A stretch of DNA of 64,000 nt, taken from assembly GCF_910594985.1 (NCBI RefSeq), contig NZ_CAJVCE010000008.1, positions 71,163-135,162 on the forward strand. The letters are read 5' to 3'. Below the pieces are notes generated by a model. It ran no database searches. It had not been told where the DNA came from and saw only the letters and a program-made list of their open reading frames with translations. Below, one piece after another: positions 41,902-52,077 of the stretch. Made by a program: the position numbers and the translations under genes. Within the stretch, counting starts at the first letter, position 1; every line of letters starts with the position of its first letter. The DNA is from Paenibacillus allorhizosphaerae. GTDB lineage: Bacteria; Bacillota; Bacilli; Paenibacillales; NBRC-103111.

Positions 41902-43794
41902 TTGAAGATGAAGATTAGCGATGTGATTGTAGGTGCAGTAGAGTCCGCTTTAAACGAATTGTTCCAAGCGACCGGTTTGCAGCGGCCGGAAGGGCTCAAG
42001 ATCGGGATCGAGCATCCGAACTATATGACCTTTGGGGATTACAGCACCAATATTGCCATGCTGCTTGCCAAAGCTTTGAGAAAACCGCCGGCAGCCATTG
42101 CAAGTGATCTGAAAGACATCTTGGAGCGGGATGCTTCGATTCAAGCGTTGTTTTATAAAATTGAAGTCGCTCCGCCTGGGTTCATTAATTTGTATGTGGA
42201 CTGGAAAAAATGGGCGTACGGTTATGAGACACGCACCACGGCACAATCTTCCGGGCAGCCTCGTAAAAAGGTGCTGATCGAGCATACTTCGATCAACCCG
42301 AATAAATCGGCCCATATCGGGCATCTTCGGAACTCGTGTATCGGCGACACGCTTGCGAGGCTATTGAAGCGAACGGGCTATCAAGTAGAGGTGCATAACT
42401 ACATCGACGACTTGGGGAATCAACTGGCCGATACGGTTGTCGGCATGCTGCATACGTCAACGGAGCAAAGCTTTGCGCGCTTCGGCGATTTTTGTTGGGA
42501 AACGTACGCAAAAGTAAACAAGGCGTATAAAGAAATTCCGGCTTTACAAAATGAGCGTGCCGCCGTGCTGCATGAGTTGGAGAAAGGAAATACGAACATC
42601 GCCTGGATGGGGCTGCTGGTGGCAGAACGAATCGTACGTGAGCATCTGGAAGAGATGAAGCAGTTCGGCATCGATTACGATGTCTTGGTGTGGGAAAGCA
42701 GCATCGTCCGGGAAGGATTGTGGTCGCGCGCGTTTGACATGCTGCAAACGACGGCAAGGTTTCAGCAGGAGACGGACGGCAAGCTTGCGGGATGTTGGGT
42801 GCTCAGGCAGCCGAATGGGGAAGGAGACTCGGGGACGGGAGAAGGCGCCGATTATCAGGCGGACAAAGTGCTGGTAAGATCGAACGGCATCTTGACCTAT
42901 ACGGCAAAAGATATCGCTTACCATTTATGGAAGTTCGGACTGCTCGGCACTGATTTTCGTTACAAAAAATTCGCCGACAAGCTATGGTCCACCCACCCGG
43001 AAGGAACCTCCAGGAAGATCGGTCATGCCGATCTCGTCATCAATGTCATCGATTATCGGCAGGAATATCCGCAAGCGATGGTCAAGCAAGCGCTGCAAGC
43101 GCTCGGATTCCATGAACAAGCGGAGCAGCTGCGCCATGTCAGCTACGGGGTCGTATCGCTCAGCCGGGAGACGGCAGCCGGACTTGGGGTGGACACGACG
43201 GAGGAGAAGCATTCGTATCCGATGTCGGGAAGGCAAGGCATCGGCATCAAAGCCGCCGACTTTCTCGATCGCATGGAACAGGTCATCGAGGCGAAACGGT
43301 CCCGCAAAGCCGGTTTGTCCAGCCGCACCATCGCCGCTGCCGCAATCCGCTACTACTTGTTGCGATTCCATCTGCAGACGGAAGTCGTGTTTGATTTGAA
43401 TCAGGCGACGGAAGTGTCCGGGAATACCGGTGTCTACATGCTGTACTCGTATGCCAGAGCGTGCAGCATTTTGGACAAAGCGAAGGCCGGTCTTCCGGAG
43501 CAAATCGAGATGAAGGGGTTCGACGAGCTGGACCCTCAGGAATACAGCCTGATGCGGTATATCGCTTATTGGCCGGAGACACTGGAAGCGGCGAAGGAGG
43601 AGCTGGCTCCCAACATATTATGCTCTTATGTACACGAATTGGCGACGCTGTTTAATCATTTTTATGCAAGTTGCCCGATTCTCAAAGCCGAACAACACAC
43701 GATGCTGTTTCGCCTGTGGCTGACACAGCGTTTCCAGGAAACGCTCCACGATGCGCTGCAAGTGCTCGGACTGCCGACGCCTAAACGAATGTAG
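41902..43794 (+). CDS. argS: Arginyl-tRNA synthetase, divergent type
   Basis: The 630-residue class I synthetase charges tRNA-Arg. It has an N-terminal ArgRS domain, the HIGH motif as SINPNKSAHIGHLRN (His138), then VEVHNYIDDLGNQLADT, and a C-terminal DALR anticodon-binding domain (YMLYSYARACSILDKA). Where KMSKS would stand there is SYPMSGRQGIGIKA, so the first Lys is replaced. This NPNK...HIGH type differs from the standard Bacillus ArgRS, and the gene may be a second or acquired copy. AGGAGGG is 6 bases before TTG 41902; ATG 41908 is the alternative start. Regulation is by the T-box leader. Confidence 0.93.
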   Translation: MKMKISDVIVGAVESALNELFQATGLQRPEGLKIGIEHPNYMTFGDYSTNIAMLLAKALRKPPAAIASDLKDILERDASIQALFYKIEVAPPGFINLYVDWKKWAYGYETRTTAQSSGQPRKKVLIEHTSINPNKSAHIGHLRNSCIGDTLARLLKRTGYQVEVHNYIDDLGNQLADTVVGMLHTSTEQSFARFGDFCWETYAKVNKAYKEIPALQNERAAVLHELEKGNTNIAWMGLLVAERIVREHLEEMKQFGIDYDVLVWESSIVREGLWSRAFDMLQTTARFQQETDGKLAGCWVLRQPNGEGDSGTGEGADYQADKVLVRSNGILTYTAKDIAYHLWKFGLLGTDFRYKKFADKLWSTHPEGTSRKIGHADLVINVIDYRQEYPQAMVKQALQALGFHEQAEQLRHVSYGVVSLSRETAAGLGVDTTEEKHSYPMSGRQGIGIKAADFLDRMEQVIEAKRSRKAGLSSRTIAAAAIRYYLLRFHLQTEVVFDLNQATEVSGNTGVYMLYSYARACSILDKAKAGLPEQIEMKGFDELDPQEYSLMRYIAYWPETLEAAKEELAPNILCSYVHELATLFNHFYASCPILKAEQHTMLFRLWLTQRFQETLHDALQVLGLPTPKRM

Positions 43795-43800
43795 AAGCGC

Positions 43801-43842
43801 TCCCCCAGCTTTTCATTAGGTTGGGGGACTTTCTTTTTTTGA
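43801..43842 (+). terminator. Terminator of argS
   Basis: TCCCCCA pairs with TTGGGGGA across about 14 bases, then ACTTTCTTTTTTT. Confidence 0.8.
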
Positions 43843-43910
43843 TTGCATCAATCAAATAAATGGGTTAAGCCGACAGCATTTGTTAACAAAATTTAACATT
43901 TTTTGACTTT

Positions 43911-43948
43911 AGAAAGCGTTTACAAAAAAGAAATGGTCGTGCTATAAT
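43911..43948 (+). promoter_or_regulatory. Promoter with cre-like site for the lamin-tail gene
   Basis: TTTACA (43919-43924), 18 bases, TATAAT (43943-43948). AGAAAGCGTTTACA (43911-43924) matches the cre consensus except at the first base and covers the -35 box, suggesting CcpA control. Confidence 0.6.
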
Positions 43949-44224
43949 TCGGAAGGATATTCCAATTATATGTTCAAATATAATCAAATGTCCGGATATT
44001 CGACCGCCGTTTTTCTACATACTGGGTGTAAATAGGAGGAGGTGATAAAAACATACAGCACATTGCAGTCAGATCAGCATTTTTGTTAGATATGATTTAA
44101 ATGGATTCAATCAAGCTCTCCTTGCAATTCTTCCAAACACCTCCTCAAAACGATTTGCGTACATATGCTTCTTGGCAACTCCTTTTATTAAACGATTACA
44201 TATTTATAAAGCACGACCCTGCCT

Positions 44225-44261
44225 CAAAACGTTGGAAAAATGCAAGCGTTTTGTTTTTTTA
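44225..44261 (+). terminator. Terminator inside the leader (possible attenuator)
   Basis: CAAAACGTTG (44225-44234) pairs with CAAGCGTTTTG (44243-44253) with one bulge and is followed by seven T residues, 33 bases before the next start codon. Confidence 0.75.
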
Positions 44262-44293
44262 TATGCAATGACCATTGGAGGGTATCGATATTG

Positions 44294-45589
44294 ATGGCTA
44301 CACTACGACAACGGTTCACATCTGCCCTGGTATTGACATTCGTTTCATCGAGCATGGCCTTTGTGGCTGTGCCTCAACCGGCGAATGCAGCGGCTGCACT
44401 TCCGTCGATCATGATCACCGAAATGATTCCAAACGCAAAAAATGTAAAACCTCCAGGCGCTACGGCCAATTACGACGAAGCTTACGAAATGATCGAGCTG
44501 TATAACAATAGCGGTCAAAATGTGAAGCTGGGAGATTTACAAATCATTATTAGGGATGGCTTTACTGATAAAGACAAAGTGAATACGCCATGGAACTGGG
44601 GCAGCGATGCAAGTAATGTGATCCCTCCCTCCGGTATTATGATCGTATGGATTAAGCAGGAGAAAAACCCGTTTTCCTTCGATGATTTTTATAAATTTTA
44701 TAAGGAAAAAAATCCGGATCTAAAGGCGGAGCAAATCGCGGTTGCTTCAGGTATGGGGCTTGTGAATACCGGGAAAAGAACGGTGATCGTCGCCAAAGCG
44801 GATGGGACGAGAATAAGCAGCGCCTCCTACGAAGGCAGTACAACGGAAACTGTAGACGACCGGGCCATTCAGTTCGCTTACCCGACGGACGGAAGCATTG
44901 ACATGAGAAAAATCGACTCCGGTAAGGATTCTTTATCCACACCGGGCAAGCTGAGTGCGCAACAGGTGCCGCCAGCACCGGCCAAGACGGTTCCTAACGA
45001 TAAGCCGGCGGACAAAACGGATGCGAAACCTTCGCTCAATGCAGTGGAAATAGCCGCCAAGCTCGGTATGCTGACAGGTGACGGAAACGGTGTGACGCCG
45101 GAATATTTGGCCAAAACACCGACGAGAATTCAAGCAGCTGTCATGTACTTGCGCTTGAAAGGCTTGGAGGTGGAAGCCGCCAAGTTTACTGATGAAGACA
45201 ATTTCAGCGATGCGTCATCGGCTTCGTGGGCAATACCTATTCTTGCTTATGTAAAAGCCCATCCCGAGCTAGGAATGGAAGGCGTCGGCGACAACCGCTT
45301 TGACCCGAATACCGTTATCTCGGCCCAAGCCTACTATAAAATGATGCTGGAGGCGCTCGGATACAAATACGGCACGGATTTCTCCTGGGAGCAAACCTTC
45401 GACTTCGCTGCATCCATAGGCTTAGGCAAAGCGGCAAGCGAAGTCGATTTTACGATGTCGGAGCTGGCGACGGCAACGTTGGAAGCTTTGATGACGAAGG
45501 TGAAAGGTTCTGACAAGACGCTGGCACAGATGCTAGTCGAGCAAAAGGCGATAAGTGCTGATGTGGCCAAATCAATAGGATTGAATTAA
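44294..45589 (+). CDS. Secreted lamin-tail-domain protein with SLH-like C-terminus
   Basis: The 431-residue protein starts at ATG 44294 (GGAGGG 12 bases before) with a signal peptide ending near ANAAAA. Residues 35-185 form a lamin-tail domain (IMITEMIPNAKNV, YEMIELYNNSGQNVKLGDLQ, PPSGIMIVWIK). A Pro/Lys/Asp linker follows, then 180 residues of SLH-like repeats (EIAAKLGMLTGDGNGVTPEY, RIQAAVMYLRLKGLE, FDFAASIGLGKAA). Lamin-tail domains in bacteria are often surface or nuclease-linked; the role here is unknown. Its first 220 residues resemble the next gene's product closely, so the two are tandem duplicates. Confidence 0.85.
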   Translation: MATLRQRFTSALVLTFVSSSMAFVAVPQPANAAAALPSIMITEMIPNAKNVKPPGATANYDEAYEMIELYNNSGQNVKLGDLQIIIRDGFTDKDKVNTPWNWGSDASNVIPPSGIMIVWIKQEKNPFSFDDFYKFYKEKNPDLKAEQIAVASGMGLVNTGKRTVIVAKADGTRISSASYEGSTTETVDDRAIQFAYPTDGSIDMRKIDSGKDSLSTPGKLSAQQVPPAPAKTVPNDKPADKTDAKPSLNAVEIAAKLGMLTGDGNGVTPEYLAKTPTRIQAAVMYLRLKGLEVEAAKFTDEDNFSDASSASWAIPILAYVKAHPELGMEGVGDNRFDPNTVISAQAYYKMMLEALGYKYGTDFSWEQTFDFAASIGLGKAASEVDFTMSELATATLEALMTKVKGSDKTLAQMLVEQKAISADVAKSIGLN

Positions 45590-45718
45590 AGCAAATCGCA
45601 AGAATGGTCCATTCGGCTGTTTGACAATAAATATATTATAGAACGTTTCTGTTATTTGGGCTTTATACGGCGAATTAAACGAAAGTTATCATTCTTTATC
45701 CATACTAGGAGGAACTCG

Positions 45719-48700
45719 ATGTTTACAGTTAAACAACGACGCGCAATTATTCACACTTTACTTGTTTCATTGATATTATCAAGTTTTGGCTTTATAGCTG
45801 CTCCACAGACTGCAAAGGCGGCTGCACTTCCTGAGATATTCATTACGGAGATCATTCCGAATGCGAAGAATATTGCAACTCCCAAATATGACGAAGCCTA
45901 CGAAATGATTGAGTTGTTCAACAATAGCGATCAAACTGTACGGTTAGGAGATTTAAAGATCGTTAACCAACAAGGACTTAACGAAACGGACAAAGAAGAT
46001 AACCCGTGGACGTATGATGCGGTTGAAGCTGAGAAAACCATTCCTCCTTATGGAGTCATGGTGGTATGGTTAAAGCAATCGACGAATCCGTTCACATTTG
46101 ACGATTTTTACAATTTTCAATTGACGAAAAATCCGGATCTCAAAAGAGAACTTGTTGCCGTCGCGATTGGGACTGGCGTTAATTTGCATAATACGATGAA
46201 TAGAACACTTATTATTTATAAAAACAATATAAGAATTGTTAAAGCGAGTTACATTGGTCTTAACAGTGAGGATACAGCAGACGATAAGGCGATTCATTAC
46301 TCATACCCTAAAGATGGTTCTATTGCTATGAAGAAGATCTCAGTTAAAGTCGCCTCCACTCCTGGACAAGTGAGTGACGGGCAATTGCCACTGCCTGAAA
46401 TAAACAATCCCACCGTGGCATGGGGGGATAGTAAAGCGACAATCAGTTGGATAGCGCCGATTGTGCGAGGAACAAGCAACTATACACACATTAATATCTA
46501 TGATCAATCAGGGACAAAAGTTGCTGGACCGATCACGGATACGACATCTGCGGTCATTAACGATCTTGTGAACGGAAATGATTATACATTCACGGTGAAA
46601 ACGGTAAATGATCAGATCACTGAAGGAATCAGCTTTGGTGTAACCTTACCGGTAGGAAAGCCATCCGCTATCCCGCTAACCGAAGTGGAGAATCCAACGG
46701 CCGTGTGGGGAAACAAGCAGGTGTTAATCAGCTGGAAAGAACCGAATATCGACAATGATTTCAAAATCAATATTTACGATATGAATGGTACATTGATCGG
46801 TACCGTTTCCAAAGGGACGAATAGCTTTAATGTAACAGCGCTTGAAAACGGTGTGGATTATCAATTTAAGTTGACTACTGCAAGTCAGGGGCGGGAAAGC
46901 AGCGGAGTAGTAATGAAGACGGGATACCCGACAGACGGGGGGGCGCCAGCGAAACCGACGGGTTTAACAGGCAGCTCTGTGGACGGGGAGATTATATTGC
47001 ACTGGACAGCCAATACGGACGCAGACTTGGCTGGATATAAAATTTATTTTGGTGATGCAACCAAGCCGACAGAAGAGGACAAGCCGATATCGGATAAACG
47101 AATCGATGCTGATGCGACACAAACAAGCATCCACCTGAGATTCTCGGACTTTGAAGATGGATATTCGTATCGGTTCACACTTAGTGCTGTGGACACAAGC
47201 CGCTTGAACTCTGAGAAATCAGCGCCTGTCTCAGTCAAGTATGAGGGAGGTCCGAACGGATTCAAGGGTATCGCAGGCGACAAGTCGGTTACCTTAAGTT
47301 GGAATCCATTGAGCATTGATTTACTGGGATATAAGGTATACCAAAACAATGTCCCCGTTTCTGCTTCGGTGTATACAGTAACATACAGCACTTATTCCTA
47401 TACAGTGGCGGGCTTGACGAATGGAACAAAATACAATTTCGCGGTAACCGGTGTGAAAGATCGGAGCGAAACACCGAAATCTACAACAATTGAACTTACG
47501 CCATTCGCCTTCACTGGTATCAAAATGGTTGATGTTCCATCCACAATGTCCGTAGGTGCTGGAGCTACAGTTGTTGTGAAGGCATTATACGATGGCAAAC
47601 CGGAAGAAGAAGTGACGTTAAATATCACTTATACCAGCGGTGACCCCTCGATCGTCTCTATTGACACTTCGGGGCAAGCGAAGGCCTTAAAGCCGGGGAA
47701 AACGTATATCGAGGCCAAGCACGGGGGATTTAGTGCAAAACAGGATATTGAGGTTAAAGCAGAATTAACTTCATTGGCAATCAGCGGTATCCCGACAGGC
47801 ACCTTTTTTGTGGGAGATAAAGCACAGCTCAAAATAACCGCTACCTTCAACGACAATGCGATAAGTGATGTGACAACATTGGCTACATTAACGGTTACGC
47901 CAATCAGTGCTGCAAACATATCAAGCGCGGGTTTATTGGAAGCGAAATCGAAAGGGGAAGCAAGCATTACAGCAAGCTTAAGCGGTAAATCGGTGACAAC
48001 CAGAGTATCAATCAGCGATAAACCAGCAGAAGTCTCATCTCTTGAAATGACCGGCATACCGACAACTTTTTATGCGGGAGACAAGGTGCAATTAAAAGTA
48101 AACGCCAAGTACAGCGATAATACTACGAAGGATGTAACGGCAAGTGTTGTTTACACGAGTAGTCGCCCAGATATTGTGGCGGTTTCCTCTTCAGGTCTGT
48201 TGGAAGGTAAAGTGAAAGGCGAAACAAACATTACAGCCGCCTATGGAAACAAATCAGTAGAAACAAAGGTGACGATAACCGATAGAACGAACAACAGCTG
48301 CTCGAATTGCGTGTTCTACGGTTCCGCTCCAAGAACGAACTCTGCGAGTTCGGCCACGCTCGGCAGCGACGCATTCAAAACGTCTGCTGCCAAGGATGCA
48401 GCAGGGAGAACGGTAACCAAGCTCGAAGTAGACGCATCCCGATTGTCAAGCGCGTTCAGCGCTTTGAATGACACCAATAATAAAGTGACGCTTGAATATA
48501 GCGGCAACGAGCCTGTTGTTCAAGTTTCGCTGCCAGCAGAAGCATTACAGCAAGGCGGCAAAAACAAACCGGATTCCAAGCTCACCTTGCGGGTGGGCGG
48601 CGTATCTTACGAAATACCTCTCAAAGCATTCAACTTCGAAGCGCTAGCCAAGGAACTGGGGACGAAAGTCGAGAAAATGAACATCACCTTCGTCTTCGCA

Positions 48701-49591
48701 GCGCAATCCGGTCAAGAAGCGGACCGCGTCAAAGCGATTGCCGCAGCGCGCAATGCCAAACCGTTAACGGCGGGTTATGACTTCGCAATTCAAATCACGG
48801 CAGCCGGCAAAACAGTCGAAGTGAAGCAATTAAACGGCGAATATGCAATAAGGACGTTAGAAGTCACGGGGAATGTGGATCCATCCAAATCGACCGGCGT
48901 ACTCATCGATCCGGCCCGGGGAACGATGTACTTCGTGCCTACGATATTTACGACAACCGGTGGCAAGACGCAAGCTTCTATCATGAGCCAAAGCAACAGC
49001 ATCTACACCGTCGTAGAACTGAGCAGGACGTTTCCCGACTTGAAAGGCCACTGGTCACAAAACGAAGTCGAGCTGCTTGCGACGAAGCTGGTAGTGAGCG
49101 GAGTGGATGACCATAATTTTGCGCCGGATGCACAAATCACCAGAGCCCAGTTCGCGACCATGCTGGTCACGGCGCTTGGACTTTCCGGACTTGCGGATAA
49201 CGCAAAAGTTACTTCGAAATTCAATGATGTAGCTGCTAGCGACTGGTTCGCTTCGGCTGTCGCCGTCGCTTCCGAGAAAGGATTGATTAGCGGTTACGAG
49301 AACAATGAATTCCGGCCGAATGCGAATGTGACGCGTGAAGAGATGGCTGTGATGATCGCAAGGGCGCTCCAGCTTGTTGATAAGAAGAATGGCCCTACGG
49401 CAAAGCTTATTCAGTTTAGCGATGGAACGTCGATAAGCAGCTGGGCAAGCGCGTCGGTCGCCAAGGCCGTGGATACGGGGATTATCCAAGGCGTATCGGA
49501 TACCTCCTTTGAACCGGGGCAAAATGCAACGCGTGCCCAGGCGGCCACGATGCTGAAACGCATGCTGCAATACTTGAAATTTATGAATTAA
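45719..49591 (+). CDS. Large multidomain surface protein: lamin-tail, FnIII, Ig-like (BIG2) and SLH domains
   Basis: The 1290-residue secreted protein starts at ATG 45719 with AGGAGG upstream and has a signal peptide ending near AKAAAL. Domain order: lamin-tail (about 30-190; EIFITEIIPNAKNI, YEMIELFNNSDQ), three or four fibronectin III modules (about 215-600; LVNGNDYTFTVKTVND, LAGYKIYFGDA, LTNGTKYNFAVTG), three BIG2-like Ig domains (about 600-860; ISGIPTGTFFVGDKAQLK, MTGIPTTFYAGDKVQLK), a linker with SCSNC, a beta-rich region, then three SLH domains (1110-1285; FPDLKGHWSQNEVELLATK, FNDVAASDWFASAVAVASEK). It is likely a wall-anchored adhesin or structural protein. Confidence 0.88.
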   Translation: MFTVKQRRAIIHTLLVSLILSSFGFIAAPQTAKAAALPEIFITEIIPNAKNIATPKYDEAYEMIELFNNSDQTVRLGDLKIVNQQGLNETDKEDNPWTYDAVEAEKTIPPYGVMVVWLKQSTNPFTFDDFYNFQLTKNPDLKRELVAVAIGTGVNLHNTMNRTLIIYKNNIRIVKASYIGLNSEDTADDKAIHYSYPKDGSIAMKKISVKVASTPGQVSDGQLPLPEINNPTVAWGDSKATISWIAPIVRGTSNYTHINIYDQSGTKVAGPITDTTSAVINDLVNGNDYTFTVKTVNDQITEGISFGVTLPVGKPSAIPLTEVENPTAVWGNKQVLISWKEPNIDNDFKINIYDMNGTLIGTVSKGTNSFNVTALENGVDYQFKLTTASQGRESSGVVMKTGYPTDGGAPAKPTGLTGSSVDGEIILHWTANTDADLAGYKIYFGDATKPTEEDKPISDKRIDADATQTSIHLRFSDFEDGYSYRFTLSAVDTSRLNSEKSAPVSVKYEGGPNGFKGIAGDKSVTLSWNPLSIDLLGYKVYQNNVPVSASVYTVTYSTYSYTVAGLTNGTKYNFAVTGVKDRSETPKSTTIELTPFAFTGIKMVDVPSTMSVGAGATVVVKALYDGKPEEEVTLNITYTSGDPSIVSIDTSGQAKALKPGKTYIEAKHGGFSAKQDIEVKAELTSLAISGIPTGTFFVGDKAQLKITATFNDNAISDVTTLATLTVTPISAANISSAGLLEAKSKGEASITASLSGKSVTTRVSISDKPAEVSSLEMTGIPTTFYAGDKVQLKVNAKYSDNTTKDVTASVVYTSSRPDIVAVSSSGLLEGKVKGETNITAAYGNKSVETKVTITDRTNNSCSNCVFYGSAPRTNSASSATLGSDAFKTSAAKDAAGRTVTKLEVDASRLSSAFSALNDTNNKVTLEYSGNEPVVQVSLPAEALQQGGKNKPDSKLTLRVGGVSYEIPLKAFNFEALAKELGTKVEKMNITFVFAAQSGQEADRVKAIAAARNAKPLTAGYDFAIQITAAGKTVEVKQLNGEYAIRTLEVTGNVDPSKSTGVLIDPARGTMYFVPTIFTTTGGKTQASIMSQSNSIYTVVELSRTFPDLKGHWSQNEVELLATKLVVSGVDDHNFAPDAQITRAQFATMLVTALGLSGLADNAKVTSKFNDVAASDWFASAVAVASEKGLISGYENNEFRPNANVTREEMAVMIARALQLVDKKNGPTAKLIQFSDGTSISSWASASVAKAVDTGIIQGVSDTSFEPGQNATRAQAATMLKRMLQYLKFMN

Positions 49592-49607
49592 CCGCCTATA
49601 AAGCCAT

Positions 49608-49657
49608 GGAAAGCCCTGACCTTCCGTAAAGGATGAGCGGGGCTTCCCGTCTTTTCT
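49608..49657 (+). terminator. Terminator after the large surface protein gene
   Basis: GGAAAGCCC and GGGGCTTCC form the stem around a long loop, followed by CGTCTTTT. Confidence 0.55.
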
Positions 49658-49764
49658 ATCCATATGAAACATTCCAGATACATATATTTACGCTTTGCAT
49701 ATACAATAACGGGGGCATTTGATAAAATTGGACTATCAACCAATCCACTAGCGAAGGAAGAGCT

Positions 49765-52041
49765 ATGCAGAGAAGATCGATAACAATCGCCCCGGTCTTT
49801 TATAAGTATCTCGTTTCCTATATCATCGTCTTGCTGATCCCGGTAGGGCTGCTCGGCGTGAACGGATCGATGCAGTTGAAAGGAATTGTCAATCAATACG
49901 TCGAATGGACGAACAAAGAAATGCTCAGCCAACTGGGCGAGAGCGTAGACACGAAGATCCTCGAAATGAACCGGATCGCCGCCCGCATATCGGCCAATCC
50001 GGATTTAACCCCTTATGCGGTAACGAAAGACTTTTACAGCGCGTACCAGACCAAGCCGCTGCTCGATTACAAAGTATCCAACGATTTTATTCAGGAGGTT
50101 CTGTTCTACATCAGAGAACAGCCGAGCCTGTATTCTTCCGTCAGCACGTATCGTCTCCCGAACTTCATTAACGATATATACCATTTCCGGAACTGGTCCG
50201 AGGAACAATTTCGCCACGACTTGAACTCGATTACGAAACCGACGCTTCGGCCGGCGGAGGACGTCCTGTTCATGTCATCCGCGCACGAAAGATATATCAG
50301 CTACTTACTTCCAATTCCGACCTCAAGCCTTCATCCGTACGGTACCGTCCTATTTCTCATTAAGGAAAGCTCGCTGCTGAATTTTTTGAAATACGAAACG
50401 TATCCCCGCGCCGGCAATACGATCATTTACGACGAGAAGAACCGGGTAGTTACTTCCTACAAAGGGGAGGGGCATTCGGAAGACGAAGAGCTGTACCGCG
50501 CTCTGGAGCCGACGGGCAGCATGTTCTCCGTGCTGGAGCTGAATCATGACAAATATTTCGTCTCCCGTCTGAAATCGGATCAAACCGGATGGACTTACGT
50601 CAACGTGCTGCCTGTCGCCGATGTAATGAAGCCGATCAATGACGTTGTGTCGAAATGGCTACGCACGTTGTTTTTCATACTGCTTCTCGGCAGCCTCGTC
50701 ATTTATGCCTTACTTCGTTACAATTACAATCCGATCAAGAAGCTGGCTCAGTTAGCGGAGATGCATCTGGGCAAGACGATTGCGAAGACCAATGAGCTCG
50801 ATACGGTCCGCACGCTCATTGACAAGATCATGCTGTCCAATGACGAGCTTGGGCAAAAGTTCGAAAAAAACCGCTCCGCCATTGGCCAGCAATTGCTGCT
50901 CGATTTATTAAAAGGCGAAGTTGAAACGCAGGAACAACTGCAGGAACGGGGCAAAGAAATCGGCGTATCTCTTGAATACCCGGCTTATGCGGTGTTTGTG
51001 GTGGAAGGCGCCGGTATAACGTCCGCGGCGATGCAGCAGATAGCGGACACGATAACCGGCCGGTCGGGTGAAGGTCTTGCGGTCTACGGCAAAGAAAGCA
51101 TCGGGAACGACATGATGATTTTTCTTATATCGACGAGTCGGTCGGAGGAGGAGTTGTCCGATTGGATGGGGGAATGGCATGAAGCCGTGTTCCAGGACTT
51201 CGGCGTCAAGCTGACATGCGGCGTCGGACAGCCGTACCGCGAGCTCAAGCAATTCGGTCGTTCGTTTATTGAAGCTTCGACGGCTTCTGATTACAAGTTC
51301 ATTAAAGGGACAGGTAAAATCATTCATTTCCGCGAGGTTGCTTCCGACCACGCTTCCACATTGTTTGACTCCAGCTATGAAATGGAGCACTTAAGCTATT
51401 TGCTGCGCGAAGGAAAAACGCGGCAAATCGCCGAGACGCTGGCGCAATTCACCCATAAAATTAAGCAAGGCGGAACGACCTTGTTCGTAGCCCGCTGCTT
51501 ATGCTTCGACATCATCCATACCGTCATGCAGACAGTGGATGAGATGAAGAACGAATTCCCGCAATTGACCGGGCAGATGCCCGACGTGTTGACGCTGATG
51601 AAGTTCCATACCGTTGAGGAACTCGCCGAGCTGATTACGAAAGCTTGCATCGATGTGAGCCAAGCCGTCCAGCAGCATCGGGGCCATCCGAGCGAGCGTC
51701 TGCTTGAAAGCATGATTGAATATTTGCACAATCATTGCCGTCACCTCGATTTTTCCGTGCAGGCGATGGCCGGTCATTTTGCGATATCCGCTTCTTATTT
51801 GAGCCGTTTTTTTAAAGAAAATACAGGACAGACGATCTCCGATTATGTCCATACGATCCGGATCCATAACGCCAAACAGCTGCTCGAGCAGAGCGATACT
51901 TCCATTAAAGAGATTGTGCAGCTTGTCGGATATTTTGATACATCGAGCTTTATTCGCAAGTTCAAGACGGAAGTCGGCGTGACGCCGGGCGAACACAGGA
52001 AAATGACGCGGCAGCAAGCGGGCAGCCCGCCAACCGGTTGA
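49765..52041 (+). CDS. Membrane-anchored AraC-type sensor-regulator
   Basis: The 758-residue one-component regulator has a first helix (FYKYLVSYIIVLLIPVGLLG), a large extracellular Cache-like sensor (about 40-295), a second helix (LRTLFFILLLGSLVIYALL), a cytoplasmic linker (340-640) and an AraC double helix-turn-helix (MAGHFAISASYLSRFFKENTG and IVQLVGYFDTSSFIRKFKTEVG). Such proteins sense extracellular glycans and switch on ABC importers. ATG 49765 has GAAGGAAG upstream. The importer genes follow on the same strand after a 211-base promoter region, so they are its probable targets. Confidence 0.88.
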   Translation: MQRRSITIAPVFYKYLVSYIIVLLIPVGLLGVNGSMQLKGIVNQYVEWTNKEMLSQLGESVDTKILEMNRIAARISANPDLTPYAVTKDFYSAYQTKPLLDYKVSNDFIQEVLFYIREQPSLYSSVSTYRLPNFINDIYHFRNWSEEQFRHDLNSITKPTLRPAEDVLFMSSAHERYISYLLPIPTSSLHPYGTVLFLIKESSLLNFLKYETYPRAGNTIIYDEKNRVVTSYKGEGHSEDEELYRALEPTGSMFSVLELNHDKYFVSRLKSDQTGWTYVNVLPVADVMKPINDVVSKWLRTLFFILLLGSLVIYALLRYNYNPIKKLAQLAEMHLGKTIAKTNELDTVRTLIDKIMLSNDELGQKFEKNRSAIGQQLLLDLLKGEVETQEQLQERGKEIGVSLEYPAYAVFVVEGAGITSAAMQQIADTITGRSGEGLAVYGKESIGNDMMIFLISTSRSEEELSDWMGEWHEAVFQDFGVKLTCGVGQPYRELKQFGRSFIEASTASDYKFIKGTGKIIHFREVASDHASTLFDSSYEMEHLSYLLREGKTRQIAETLAQFTHKIKQGGTTLFVARCLCFDIIHTVMQTVDEMKNEFPQLTGQMPDVLTLMKFHTVEELAELITKACIDVSQAVQQHRGHPSERLLESMIEYLHNHCRHLDFSVQAMAGHFAISASYLSRFFKENTGQTISDYVHTIRIHNAKQLLEQSDTSIKEIVQLVGYFDTSSFIRKFKTEVGVTPGEHRKMTRQQAGSPPTG

Positions 52042-52077
52042 ATGACCGGTTTTTTCGCGTTTCCGCTGCTTCATAAA

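Larger units (their letters stand above)
43797..44293. other. Long leader region with ribosome site and attenuator
   Basis: The 497-base region holds the argS terminator, the promoter above, a strong but unused-looking ribosome site (AGGAGGAGGTG, 44034-44043) that could begin a 15-codon peptide from GTG 44041, and a terminator hairpin at 44225-44261. The downstream gene starts only at 44294, so this looks like a regulated leader. Confidence 0.5.
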
